A DNA stretch of 64,000 nucleotides from Candidatus Devosia phytovorans (GTDB lineage Bacteria > Pseudomonadota > Alphaproteobacteria > Rhizobiales > Devosiaceae): positions 2,237,001 through 2,301,000 of the forward strand of contig CP119312.1 in the NCBI GenBank assembly GCA_029202405.1, given 5' to 3'. The notes below the pieces were generated by a model. The model saw nothing but the letters and a program-made list of their open reading frames with translations, was not told the DNA's origin and ran no database searches. A program made the position numbers and the translations under genes. Position 1 is the first letter of the stretch. The number at the start of each line of letters is the position of its first letter. Shown piece by piece: positions 49,756 to 58,141 of the stretch.

Positions 49756-51915
49756 GTGCAGGATCCGTTCTACACCAAGGAGAAGCGCAAGAAGTCGTCC
49801 AGCATGCTGGCGGCCGATGCGTGGCTGGATTCCTCGCTCTACGAATTCTGGCAGTCGCTGGGCCGTGGCTATACGCACTTTGCCGACGTCATGTCCATTT
49901 TTCATGTCGCCGGCTTCAAGCGCTTTTTCGTCGAGATTTTCTCCGACGCCTTCTCTTTCCTCGCCATCGGCTGCGTGCTGATGGTGGCGCTGGCCCTGCC
50001 GGCTTTCGATGTCACCGCCTCGGGCGAGTTCAACAAGGCGGAAGACTATTCCGTTGTTTTTCTTGATAGATTCGGCACCGAGATTGGGCGCCGCGGTATT
50101 CGTTCCGACGATTCCGTGGCCCTGGCCGACATGCCGGACTATCTGATCAAGGCAACGCTGGCGACCGAAGACCGGCGCTTCTACGAGCATTTCGGCATCG
50201 ACGTCGTCGGCACGTTACGCGCTTTAATGACCAATGCCTCGGGCGAAAGTTCGCTGCATGGCGGCTCTTCGATCACCCAGCAATTGGCCAAACAGCTTTT
50301 CCTGAGCTCCGAGAGGACGATAGAGCGCAAGATCGTCGAGGCCTTCCTGTCCGTCTGGCTGGAGTGGCACTATTCCAAGGACGAAATCCTCAAGCTCTAT
50401 CTCGACCGCGCCTATATGGGCGGCGGCAATTTCGGCGTCGTCGCCGCGGCGGATTACTACTTCGGCAAGCGCATCCAGGATATTTCCCTGGCAGAAGCTG
50501 CAATGCTGTCAGGGCTTTACAAGGCACCGGGCCGCTGGGCGCCGCATATCGACCTGGCCGCAGCCCGTGGTCGCGCCAATGTCGTGCTCTCCAATCTCGT
50601 CGCCTCGGGCTTTCTCACCGAAGGCCAGGTGACCGCCGCCCGCCGCCACCCCGCCACCCCGATCAGCCGCGCTGCCGATGCCAATTCGCCCAACTATTTC
50701 CTCGACTGGGCCTTCGAACAGTCCAAGCGCCTGATCGAAACCAGTCAGCACGCCACCAACAATTTCGTCGTCCGCACCACGATCGACACGACCCTGCAGA
50801 AATATGCAGAGGAGGCAGTGGTTTCGACTGTTCGCGAACAGGGCGAACAGTATGACGTGACGCAGGCTTCCATGGTCGTGACCGACACGCAGGGCGCCAT
50901 CCGCGCCATGGTCGGCGGCACCGACTATGGCAAGAGCCAGTTCAACCGCGCCGTGGTTTCCACCCGCCAGCCGGGCTCGGCCTACAAGATTTTCGTTTAC
51001 GCCGAGGCCTTCGAGCAGCTTGGCCTCACCCCGAGTGACACGATCACCGACCGTCCGGTCTGCATCGGCAATTGGTGCCCGCAAAATTACGGTCGCAGCT
51101 ACAAGGGCAATGTCACCCTGGCGTCGGCCTTCGCCCAGTCGCTCAACACCGTGCCGGTGACCCTCTCGATCAAGACCGGCCGCGATCCGATTGCATCGCT
51201 CAGCCACAGGATGGGTCTGCAAGCCGACTACCCCGTCACCCGCTCGCTGGCGCTCGGCGTAGCCTCGGTTTCGGTGCTCGACATGACCTCGTCTTACGCC
51301 GTCCTCGCCAATCATGGCCTAAAGACCCAGGCCTATGGCATCACCCGGATGACGACCCTGCGCGGCGAACAGGTGTTTGATCTCAATCCCGATGCGCCGC
51401 GCGAACGCATTCTCAGCGAAACCACTGTCGCCAATATGAATTCCATGCTGCGCGGCGTGGTCACCGGCGGCACGGGTCGTCGCGCCGACGTGCCCGGAGT
51501 GCCGGTCGTGGGCAAGTCAGGCACCACCTCGTCCTATCGCGACGCCTGGTTCTGCGGCTTCACCGGCAATTTCGTCGCCGCCGTCTGGTTCGGCAATGAC
51601 GACTATCACTCCACCAACAACCTGACCGGCGGCACGCTGCCCGCCATCGCTTGGCAGAAGTTCATGGCCTATGCCCATACCAATATCGACGTGCAGCCGG
51701 TGTTTGGCGTCGATTTCGTCCCCGAGCAGACCGTGATCGCCGATGCCGATCCCGCCGAGGACGAAGAGGTAATCGAGCGCCCTCCCAACCTCACCCCCGC
51801 CGCCGCACGCAAACTGGTCGATCTCGCCGACCTGCTGGCCGTAACGATCAGCGCGACAGGCGGGTCAGCCAACCAGGCCAGCGCCCAGGTGCCAGCGGCG
51901 ACACAGGGGCTGTAG
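49756..51915 (+). CDS. Class A penicillin-binding protein (PBP1A-type)
   Basis: This bifunctional peptidoglycan synthase has 719 residues. The cytoplasmic N-terminus is followed by one membrane helix (about 68-92). The glycosyltransferase domain has E138 in ATEDRRFYEH and GGSSITQQLAKQLF. The transpeptidase domain has the nucleophile S408 in PGSAYK (SxxK), SLN at 462-464 and KSGTT at 587-591. All catalytic residues are present. It starts with GTG. It is a typical second or third class A PBP of alphaproteobacteria. Confidence 0.94.
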   Translation: MQDPFYTKEKRKKSSSMLAADAWLDSSLYEFWQSLGRGYTHFADVMSIFHVAGFKRFFVEIFSDAFSFLAIGCVLMVALALPAFDVTASGEFNKAEDYSVVFLDRFGTEIGRRGIRSDDSVALADMPDYLIKATLATEDRRFYEHFGIDVVGTLRALMTNASGESSLHGGSSITQQLAKQLFLSSERTIERKIVEAFLSVWLEWHYSKDEILKLYLDRAYMGGGNFGVVAAADYYFGKRIQDISLAEAAMLSGLYKAPGRWAPHIDLAAARGRANVVLSNLVASGFLTEGQVTAARRHPATPISRAADANSPNYFLDWAFEQSKRLIETSQHATNNFVVRTTIDTTLQKYAEEAVVSTVREQGEQYDVTQASMVVTDTQGAIRAMVGGTDYGKSQFNRAVVSTRQPGSAYKIFVYAEAFEQLGLTPSDTITDRPVCIGNWCPQNYGRSYKGNVTLASAFAQSLNTVPVTLSIKTGRDPIASLSHRMGLQADYPVTRSLALGVASVSVLDMTSSYAVLANHGLKTQAYGITRMTTLRGEQVFDLNPDAPRERILSETTVANMNSMLRGVVTGGTGRRADVPGVPVVGKSGTTSSYRDAWFCGFTGNFVAAVWFGNDDYHSTNNLTGGTLPAIAWQKFMAYAHTNIDVQPVFGVDFVPEQTVIADADPAEDEEVIERPPNLTPAAARKLVDLADLLAVTISATGGSANQASAQVPAATQGL

Positions 51916-51952
51916 CTCCCTCACTCCGCTCCAATCTTGACCACGCTCGACA

Positions 51953-51970
51953 TGTAGCTTATAAGCTACA
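51953..51970. promoter_or_regulatory. Perfect 18-bp palindromic operator of the HigBA remnant
   Basis: TGTAGCTTATAAGCTACA is a perfect 18-bp palindrome ending 3 bp before the GTG of the decayed toxin gene. This is a likely binding site of the HigA-like antitoxin and a strong argument that the antitoxin is still autoregulated. Confidence 0.8.
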
Positions 51971-51973
51971 ATC

Positions 51974-52260
51974 GTGATCACGGTTCGTCAGACTGAAACT
52001 TTCAGCGAATGGCACCAGGCGCTGCGAGACAAGGTTGCCGCCCGCAAGATTGCCATTCGGATCACGAGAATTGAAGCGGGCTTCTAGGCGACGTGAAATA
52101 TTTCGATGGCATCGGCGAGTTTAGGATCGATTACGGCCCCGGTTACCGCATCTATTTCATTCGACGCGGCACCGCGATTGTCATCCTGCTTTGCGGGGGC
52201 GACCAGTCCTCGCAACAAAGGGACATAGCTGCGACCAAGGTGCTGGCCAAGGAGTATTAA
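51974..52260 (+). pseudogene. higB: Frameshifted HigB/RelE-type toxin
   Basis: The first frame reads VITVRQTETFSEWHQALRDK and on to RIEAGF, then stops (TAG at 52085). The frame starting at 52081 continues the family: LLGDVKYFDGIGEFRIDYGP, then GYRIYFIRRG, then IVILLCGGDQSSQQRDI, ending at 52260. Together they cover a whole PF05973-type toxin, so the break is a net loss of one base near 52080. The next gene is the intact antitoxin. The toxin should be inactive. Confidence 0.85.
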
Positions 52261-52563
52261 ATGGCAAAAGAAGCCCTTCCCTTCGACGCCGCAGAGTTTC
52301 TGCAGGACGACGAGTCCCAGACAGAATTGCTTGCAGATGCCTTCGATAGCGGCGACCCGGGCTACGTGGCCCATGCCGTGGGCGTTGTTGCCCGTGCACG
52401 CGGCATGGCCCAAGTCGCCAAGGATGCGGACCTGAACCGTGAAGCGCTTTATCGCGCGCTGAGCCGCGACGGCGACCCTCGCCTCTCCACGTTCCTCGGC
52501 GTCATGAACGCGCTGGGAATCAAGCTTCAGCCGAAAATGGAAAATCGATCCGACGCCGCATGA
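52261..52563 (+). CDS. higA: HigA-like antitoxin (intact)
   Basis: This 100-residue protein is of the addiction-module antidote type, with a helix-turn-helix (about 41-88: AVGVVARARGMAQVAKDADL, NREALYRALSRDGDPRLSTFLGVMNALG). Its ATG directly follows the toxin remnant's stop (TAAATG). It is likely to bind the upstream palindrome. Because the toxin frame is broken, it is an orphan antitoxin and could neutralise related toxins elsewhere. Confidence 0.85.
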   Translation: MAKEALPFDAAEFLQDDESQTELLADAFDSGDPGYVAHAVGVVARARGMAQVAKDADLNREALYRALSRDGDPRLSTFLGVMNALGIKLQPKMENRSDAA

Positions 52564-52583
52564 GCACACTGGCGCTCATCGAA

Positions 52584-52688
52584 CTATTCGCCCGGATGCA
52601 TCTTGTCGTGGCGATTGATGTAGAGGGCAAAGCCGATCACGAACAAGGCAACGCTCGGCCCCCAAAGCCAAAGCAGCAAGGTTGTCAT
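52584..52688 (-). CDS. Very small single-helix membrane protein
   Basis: This 34-residue frame starts MTTLLLWLWGPSVALFVIG and ends YINRHDKMHPGE. One hydrophobic helix is followed by a charged tail. Its upstream site GGAGGAG is strong, and the ATG overlaps the end of the preceding 76-residue membrane protein gene (stop at 52690) within 2 bp, so the pair is coupled. No function known. Too short for routine gene finders. Confidence 0.65.
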   Translation of the reverse strand: MTTLLLWLWGPSVALFVIGFALYINRHDKMHPGE

Positions 52689-52689
52689 G

Positions 52690-52920
52690 TCACTCCTCCA
52701 GCTTTCCTAGGGTTCTTCTTGCCCCCAAATGTAACACAGCTCCGACAGCAACTCCAAACACCGACAGGCTGAAAAGATTGAACAGGTCGGTCTGAGTCGA
52801 TAGCGTGCCCATACCGATACCGACATAGGGCGCCACCAGTGCTGCCAATATTGTACCGGACGACAGGGAATTCAGAAGAGAGGCCGTAAGTTTGATCCGC
52901 TCTGACTTGGCTGGCGACAT
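52690..52920 (-). CDS. Small two-helix membrane protein
   Basis: This 76-residue protein has two hydrophobic segments (TASLLNSLSSGTILAALVAPY and NLFSLSVFGVAVGAVLHLGA) and charged ends. The ATG at 52920 is preferred over a TTG 12 bp upstream. It is coupled to the 34-residue membrane protein. I do not recognise the family; the pair may be a membrane complex. Opposite in direction to the HigA gene. Confidence 0.65.
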   Translation of the reverse strand: MSPAKSERIKLTASLLNSLSSGTILAALVAPYVGIGMGTLSTQTDLFNLFSLSVFGVAVGAVLHLGARRTLGKLEE

Positions 52921-53090
52921 CTCACGCCCCAATTAACGCTTGTGGACGTACTATTGTCCGCACACACTTGCCACGCAAGACACCTTCACCCTTCCGAACA
53001 CCTGCCCCCCTTGCTATAGCCTTGGGCGAGCCACCCAGCGCGCAGGTTTCGCCGCCCATGATCTTCCCCGCTTTGTCGAGCCGCTGACCA

Positions 53091-53663
53091 GTGCGCTTCG
53101 TCTTGTATCTGCTGATGATGATTGCCGTGGCGCTCGGCGTTGGTTTCGGGCTGAGCTATTATGCGCTGACTGACGGGCGGTTCTTCGGCGTGGCGCAGGT
53201 CGGGCCCTGGCATGCCTGGCCCGATGTTGGCTCCAGCGCGCCCAATCCCTATACGCGGGCCCATCTGGCGCGCACTGCCGCTTTCGAGCTGGGCCAGGCC
53301 GAGGGCCTGCAGTTTACCGCCACCAGCGACAGCGATGGTGAGGCGCTGACCCGGGACTGCAGCTACAGCATCGTCGGCATGACGCCGCTGGCAAGCTTCT
53401 GGACGCTCGTGGCGCAGGACGAGGCCGGCATCAATGTCGCCGCCCCCGATGTCGCGCCTTCGTTGCGCAGCACGGATGTGACTCGCGACAATGATGGCGC
53501 CCTCCATATCCATGTGGGCACGCGCCTCGCCCCCGGCACCTGGCTCGAGCTCACGGGTTCGGGCCCGTTCCAGCTGGTGCTCCGCCTCTATGACACGGCA
53601 GCCTTTTCGGGCCTCTCCAGTGATCAGGCCATGCCGGCGATCAATCGGGGGGACTGCGTATGA
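53091..53663 (+). CDS. DUF1214-domain periplasmic protein
   Basis: This 190-residue protein has an N-terminal signal anchor (VLYLLMMIAVALGVGFGLSYY). The rest, DVGSSAPNPYTRAHLARTAA, CSYSIVGMTPLASFWTL and RDNDGALHIHVG, is a DUF1214-type beta-rich domain. It starts with GTG and ends in an overlap with the DUF1254 gene. DUF1254-DUF1214 modules are often fused in one protein; here they are two coupled genes. Role unknown. Confidence 0.85.
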   Translation: MRFVLYLLMMIAVALGVGFGLSYYALTDGRFFGVAQVGPWHAWPDVGSSAPNPYTRAHLARTAAFELGQAEGLQFTATSDSDGEALTRDCSYSIVGMTPLASFWTLVAQDEAGINVAAPDVAPSLRSTDVTRDNDGALHIHVGTRLAPGTWLELTGSGPFQLVLRLYDTAAFSGLSSDQAMPAINRGDCV

Positions 53664-54208
53664 TCCGTCCCCTGCTCTGGCTGCTGGCAGGCCTCGTGCT
53701 CGGCGGCATTATCCATATCGTGGTGATCCTCACCTTGCCCGCCCTGACGGAACAGTCGGTCTGGACGCGCGTCGCCGCCATCGAGGCCGACAATCGCGTG
53801 GTCATTCTCGATTCCGTCCCTGCCGGCCAGCCCAATCCGCTGGGGCTTGATCCCGAAATGGTCTATGGCCTCTGCCGCGTCGACCTTGCCCAGGGCCCGG
53901 CCTATGTGCGCGGCACGCTGCCCGATGCCTTCTGGTCGGTGGCGCTGTTCGACACCTCCGGCAAGGTCGCCTATTCCACGACCAATCGCGACGGCATCGG
54001 CCAGGTGATGGATCTGGGGATTTTCAACGCCGACCAGACGCGTCTGCTGGCCCAGCAACAGATCGATGTCGCCGAGGGCACGCTGGTGGTCGAAACCACC
54101 AGTGACAAGCTGCTGATTCTCGTCCGCCTCGCCCCGCCGCAACAGGTCATGGCCGAACGGTTTGCCCGATCGTTGGCGGCGGTGAGCTGCGGCACGGTAG
54201 CGCCCTAG
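53660..54208 (+). CDS. DUF1254-type membrane-anchored protein
   Basis: This 182-residue protein has an N-terminal membrane helix (PLLWLLAGLVLGGIIHIVVIL). The rest, NPLGLDPEMVYGLCRVDLAQGP, SVALFDTSGKVAYSTTNRD and ILVRLAPP, fits the DUF1254 family, partner of DUF1214. The ATG overlaps the preceding stop (ATGA), so the two proteins are made together and probably form one envelope complex. Confidence 0.85.
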   Translation: MIRPLLWLLAGLVLGGIIHIVVILTLPALTEQSVWTRVAAIEADNRVVILDSVPAGQPNPLGLDPEMVYGLCRVDLAQGPAYVRGTLPDAFWSVALFDTSGKVAYSTTNRDGIGQVMDLGIFNADQTRLLAQQQIDVAEGTLVVETTSDKLLILVRLAPPQQVMAERFARSLAAVSCGTVAP

Positions 54209-55389
54209 AGCGCCAGCAGGCCGCCAATTGCCGCCAGCGCCAGCACGACCAACCATGGCGCAATCTTCCAGACGACCAGTGCCAGGAAGCCCGTCAGCGC
54301 CAGGAGGAAATCACGGGGGCTCAACACGGCGCTGATCCAGACCGGATCATAGAGCGCCGCGCCCAAAATCCCGACCACTGCCGCATTGGCGCCGCGCATC
54401 GCGGCCTGGGCCAAGGGGCGACCGCGCAGTGCATCCCAGAAGGGCAATACGCCGACCAGCAGCAGCAAGCCGGGCAGGAAGATGGCGATCAGCGCGATGA
54501 TTGCGCCAAATACGCCATCAGATGCTGTGCCAAGATAGGCGGCAAAAGTGAAGAGCGGGCCGGGCACGGCTTGCGTCGCGCCATAGCCGGCAAGGAAATC
54601 ACTCTGGCTGACCCAGCCGCGCGCCACGGTTTCGGCTTCGAGCAGCGGCAGCACAACATGGCCGCCACCAAACACCAGCGACCCAGCACGATAGAAAGCA
54701 TCGAACAGGGCCGCTCCATGGCCCAGTCCCGCCAACAACGGCAAGCCCAGCAGCAGCACGACAAACAGCGCCAGGCACAAAAGCCCCACGAAAGGGGTGA
54801 TGCCAAATCGGATGGTGTTCTCAACCGCCACAGCACCGCCTCGGCAGAGCAGCAGGCCAGCCACCCCACCCAGCACGATCGCCACCACCTGCCCTGATGA
54901 TCCAGCAAGGATCACCGTAGCCGCGACAGCCGCGAGCGCAATCCCGGCGCGCTGCCGGTCCGGCGTCAGGCTCTTGGCCATGCCCCAGACCGCCTGCGCC
55001 ACCACGGCGACGGCAACAAGTTTGAGCCCATGCAGCACCCCCTGGGCCACGGGATGATCCAGCGCTCCGGCACCCAGCGCAAATAGCACCAGCAGAAGGG
55101 CTGATGGCAGGGTGAAACCCGCCCAGGCCGCCAGCGCGCCAAGTGGCCCGGCACGCCACAGGCCCAAGGCGAAGCCAACCTGGCTGGAGGCCGGGCCCGG
55201 CAGGAACTGGCACAGCGCCACGAGATCGGCATAGGCCTTTTCGCCCAGCCAGTTTCGGCGCAGCACGATCTCGTCGCGGAAATAGCCAAGGTGCGCGATG
55301 GGCCCGCCAAACGACGTCAGGCCGAGCTTGAGCAAGGCGAGAAACACCTCGCTGGCACTGCCGTTTCTCTGCTGGCTGTCTTCCGCCAT
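54205..55389 (-). CDS. chrA: Chromate transporter ChrA family
   Basis: This 394-residue inner-membrane protein has two homologous halves. The first starts LKLGLTSFGGPIAHLGYFRDEIV, the second AFYRAGSLVFGGGHVVLPLLE. Both carry the CHR-family FGG motifs, and QFLPGPASSQVGF and TQAVPGPLFTFA are the family's PGP motifs. ChrA pumps chromate out, but many members may move sulfate-like anions. There is no chrB neighbour. Its 3' end overlaps the DUF1254 gene by 4 bp. Confidence 0.93.
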   Translation of the reverse strand: MAEDSQQRNGSASEVFLALLKLGLTSFGGPIAHLGYFRDEIVLRRNWLGEKAYADLVALCQFLPGPASSQVGFALGLWRAGPLGALAAWAGFTLPSALLLVLFALGAGALDHPVAQGVLHGLKLVAVAVVAQAVWGMAKSLTPDRQRAGIALAAVAATVILAGSSGQVVAIVLGGVAGLLLCRGGAVAVENTIRFGITPFVGLLCLALFVVLLLGLPLLAGLGHGAALFDAFYRAGSLVFGGGHVVLPLLEAETVARGWVSQSDFLAGYGATQAVPGPLFTFAAYLGTASDGVFGAIIALIAIFLPGLLLLVGVLPFWDALRGRPLAQAAMRGANAAVVGILGAALYDPVWISAVLSPRDFLLALTGFLALVVWKIAPWLVVLALAAIGGLLAL

Positions 55390-55421
55390 ATCCCGCCCCC
55401 AAGCGCGCCAGCATCGACCGC

Positions 55422-56240
55422 TTATTTGGGCAGCACGACCTCGGTGTCGCCACTATGCTGGTAGCGTGACGGAATGACGACAGTGCCCTGCCCCGGCAAC
55501 CTGCCGCCATCGCCGCAGAAATCGTAGCGATTGGCGCGGTCGACGAAGGTCTTCATGCGGCGCAGCGCATCGTCCACGGCGATGGATTGCTCATGGGGGG
55601 TCTCGACCAGCAGCATGTCCAGCGCATAGTCATAGCTGGAGAAGCGATAGTTCAACGCGCGGACAAACCAGTCGATGAAGGCGTCGTTCTCGTATTTGCG
55701 CGCCCGCATGTTCTCGCCGACATTGGGCCCGATCTGCCGGTTGAGGCCGGCATAGGCCACGGCGCGCTGACGATCGATCTCGACCACGGCGCAAATGGCG
55801 GCAAAGGTGGTGGGCAGCGTATCGATATCGGCCGTGACATGCCGACCGACCGTCGCATAGCGCGTGCGGGAAGAATTGTAGCTCTCGCCCTTCAGCCAGA
55901 GATAATAGCGCTCGACCGTGAAAGTCTCGTCGCGCGGCGGCGTGATGCGGGTGCGCTGCAATTCGACATGGGTGTCGAACAACCAGTCCTTGGCATGGGC
56001 GGCGACGAGGAAACGCCAGACGCGATCATGCATCTCGTTTTCCTGGTCGGTCTTGTTGAATTTGCTGACCGGCTCCTGCCGGCCATATTCGGCGACCAGA
56101 TCGCCGGCTGCCGGCATGGCGGTGTCATGCGTCCAGCTGGGTGCGGCGCGACCGAAATCGCCCACCGGCCGCGAAACGCTGCAGGCTGCAATCATGCCGG
56201 CCAGGACGATTGCCCCGCTTACAAACCAGAACTTATCCAC
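55422..56240 (-). CDS. Conserved-type lipoprotein of unknown function
   Basis: This 272-residue protein has a lipoprotein signal: VDKFWFVSGAIVLAGMIAAC, with the lipidated C20. The mature part (EMHDRVWRFLVAAHAKDWL, FTVERYYLWLKGESYNSSRTRYA, DDALRRMKTFVDRANRYDFC) is helical with no catalytic motif I know. The GTG at 56240 overlaps the stop of the 58-residue protein gene; an upstream ATG at 56303 would lie inside that gene and use rare codons. The two probably form one operon. Confidence 0.75.
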   Translation of the reverse strand: MDKFWFVSGAIVLAGMIAACSVSRPVGDFGRAAPSWTHDTAMPAAGDLVAEYGRQEPVSKFNKTDQENEMHDRVWRFLVAAHAKDWLFDTHVELQRTRITPPRDETFTVERYYLWLKGESYNSSRTRYATVGRHVTADIDTLPTTFAAICAVVEIDRQRAVAYAGLNRQIGPNVGENMRARKYENDAFIDWFVRALNYRFSSYDYALDMLLVETPHEQSIAVDDALRRMKTFVDRANRYDFCGDGGRLPGQGTVVIPSRYQHSGDTEVVLPK

Positions 56241-56409
56241 GCTTGCGCTTGGGCCGCGTAGGATCGAGCTGCGTCGACGGCGATGGTAGCGGCCCGCGTT
56301 CATAACGCACCCCAGTAAAGATCAGGATCTGGGCGGGCCCAGACGGCGCTATGCCCGCCTCGGCATTGGCGGCTCTCTGCCGCAGATCGAATTTGACGAG
56401 CTTTCCCAA
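56233..56409 (-). CDS. Small basic protein upstream of the lipoprotein gene
   Basis: This 58-residue frame starts with TTG behind GGAGG (LGKLVKFDLRQRAANAEAG) and ends in a strongly basic tail (TRPKRKRG). The centre AQILIFTGVRYERGPLP looks like a conserved strand; I recall similar small proteins in rhizobia. It overlaps the lipoprotein gene start by 8 bp. Too short for many gene finders but well supported by ribosome site, codon use and coupling. Confidence 0.7.
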   Translation of the reverse strand: MGKLVKFDLRQRAANAEAGIAPSGPAQILIFTGVRYERGPLPSPSTQLDPTRPKRKRG

Positions 56410-56528
56410 GCTGTCCTCCAGCGATGACGCCCCTTCAGTCCCATTAAAGGCAGCGAATGGTGTTTGCAGTTCAGTAGAGCGACGCCCCTCGCCCGACTGC
56501 CAATGTCCGCATTAAGAGATCGTCAAGG

Positions 56529-56543
56529 TTAACAGTCTGCTAA
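56529..56543. promoter_or_regulatory. Possible CtrA-like site upstream of the DUF2336 gene
   Basis: TTAA-CAGTCTG-CTAA is a near match to the CtrA consensus TTAA-N7-TTAA (one mismatch in the second half). It lies about 65 bp before the DUF2336 start. Weak as a single site but positioned well for regulation of that gene. Confidence 0.35.
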
Positions 56544-56608
56544 CGAATTGGAGGCAAAAGTGGCTGGGCATCGAATGTGATGCGATTCCGATAAACGGTC
56601 CGCGACAA

Positions 56609-57751
56609 ATGCTTGGTTTTCAGCCCTACGAGACGTTTCAACTGCTCATCGAGACTGGTGGCGTCGACCGTACCAACACACTGCTGATTGCTGCCTGCGA
56701 TGCCTATGCGCGACGCGGCAAGCCGACCGTTCCCGAATTGGAACAGTTCGAAGCCCTTGCCGGACGGCTGTTTCCCACGGCCAGCGCCCAGGCCCGCGCC
56801 AAGGGCGCAGCCATCCTCGGCCGCGCCGAAATGCTGTCGCCCGCGCTGGAACAGCTGGTGGTCGACAATATCGGTGAAGACCTCAACAGCTTCCTGACCA
56901 CCGCAGCCGAGCTGTCTGAACCGACCATGCTCGACATCATTGCCCGTTACGACGTGCCCTCCGCTTCGGTCATCGCGGCCCGGCCGGACCTGTCCAACGT
57001 CGTGCTGGCCAAGCTTTTTCAGATGAATTCGCGCAAGGTCTATCGCGCCCTTGCCGCCAATACCAATATCGTGCCGCGCGGCGCCTATCTCAGCGCCCTC
57101 GCCCGCTCCGCCCAGATGGACCACATGGTTGCCGAGGCGCTGGCACAGCGCGACGACTTCGACGCGGCCCTTCTGGCACCCGCCTTTTTCGATCTCTCCG
57201 ACAATCACCGGGTCAAGGTCATCCGCGCCTTCACCCAGCGCCAGACGCCGGTTGCGCCGATCAGCAAGACCATCGAACTGCTGACGGTCGCCAATCAGGA
57301 CCTGACCAAGGCGCTGATGAAGCTGTTCTCGGAAAACCGCCGTCCGGAAGTCACGCGCCTGCTCAGCCAGATCACCGGTCTCGACGAAGTGCGCTGCGGC
57401 CAGATCGCGCATGACGTCACCGGCGCCTCACTGTTCGTCATCCTGCGCGCCTTCGGCTGCACGGCCTATGATGGGCTCAAGGTCTTGATCCACGCCACCA
57501 GCCACGACAGCGAGCGCTCGCGTGCCCTGGCCGATTTCGCCAATCTCTTCGCCAGCGTGCCGCCCGAATCCATGGCCTATCTGATGAGCGCCTGGCGTGG
57601 CGAGGTGAACCTGCTTGAACTCGGCAAGCCCGAATACAAGCCTTTCGCCCAGCCCAGCCGCCGCGCCCAGGTGCTGGCTCCGGCGCACAATCCCGTCGTC
57701 GACCAAGCCATCGAAGCCCTCGCGCGCATCGGCGCCCGCCGCGCGAGCTAG
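56609..57751 (+). CDS. DUF2336-domain protein
   Basis: This 380-residue soluble all-helical protein is of the DUF2336 type (repeated HEAT-like helices: LDIIARYDVPSASVIAARPD, LAKLFQMNSRKVYRAL, GLDEVRCGQIAHDVTGASLF). These proteins are common in alphaproteobacteria and of unknown function; some are linked to cell-cycle or signalling genes. Begins at ATG 56609. A near-CtrA site lies upstream. Confidence 0.88.
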   Translation: MLGFQPYETFQLLIETGGVDRTNTLLIAACDAYARRGKPTVPELEQFEALAGRLFPTASAQARAKGAAILGRAEMLSPALEQLVVDNIGEDLNSFLTTAAELSEPTMLDIIARYDVPSASVIAARPDLSNVVLAKLFQMNSRKVYRALAANTNIVPRGAYLSALARSAQMDHMVAEALAQRDDFDAALLAPAFFDLSDNHRVKVIRAFTQRQTPVAPISKTIELLTVANQDLTKALMKLFSENRRPEVTRLLSQITGLDEVRCGQIAHDVTGASLFVILRAFGCTAYDGLKVLIHATSHDSERSRALADFANLFASVPPESMAYLMSAWRGEVNLLELGKPEYKPFAQPSRRAQVLAPAHNPVVDQAIEALARIGARRAS

Positions 57752-57754
57752 GCT

Positions 57755-58087
57755 CTAGACCACATCCACGCCGATATCATCGCCGCGATGATCCAGGCTG
57801 ATCACCCAGAGATCGGGGTCAAACCTGGCCTCCTGGGCGATGCGGTCGGTTACCTTGGGTGGTTCGACATGGCTGAAGCGGCGCTGGAAGACCAGGCGCG
57901 CATCGTTGTCGCGGCTGGCCATGGGGGCCGGCGTATAGAGCGAGCGGGTGCCGTCGAGGTGATCGACTTCGATGAAGACCTGGCCGGCAATGGCGTCGCC
58001 GCGGCGGGCTACGACGCACATATGGCCCAAGTCATTGTGGCGGCGCACAAAGGCGCTGCACCACAAATCGCTGCGGAGCGTGCTCAC
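57755..58087 (-). CDS. DUF1491-domain protein
   Basis: This 110-residue protein has the family pattern CSAFVRRHNDLGHMCVVARRG, GQVFIEVDHLDGTRSLY and DPDLWVISLDHR. It is an alphaproteobacterial family of unknown function, usually near cell-wall or cell-cycle genes. It converges with the DUF2336 gene and lies 54 bp downstream of the peptidoglycan-binding gene on the same strand. Confidence 0.9.
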   Translation of the reverse strand: MSTLRSDLWCSAFVRRHNDLGHMCVVARRGDAIAGQVFIEVDHLDGTRSLYTPAPMASRDNDARLVFQRRFSHVEPPKVTDRIAQEARFDPDLWVISLDHRGDDIGVDVV

Positions 58088-58141
58088 GGCGATGTCGCGT
58101 TTTCGAGCCGCAAAACCGTCTCCACTTTTGCTGAAAACGCG

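Noticed and set aside
52075..52090. Programmed frameshift in the HigB-like gene
   Set aside because: No slippery heptamer is present and no downstream structure is obvious. A simple one-base loss explains the break, pending resequencing.
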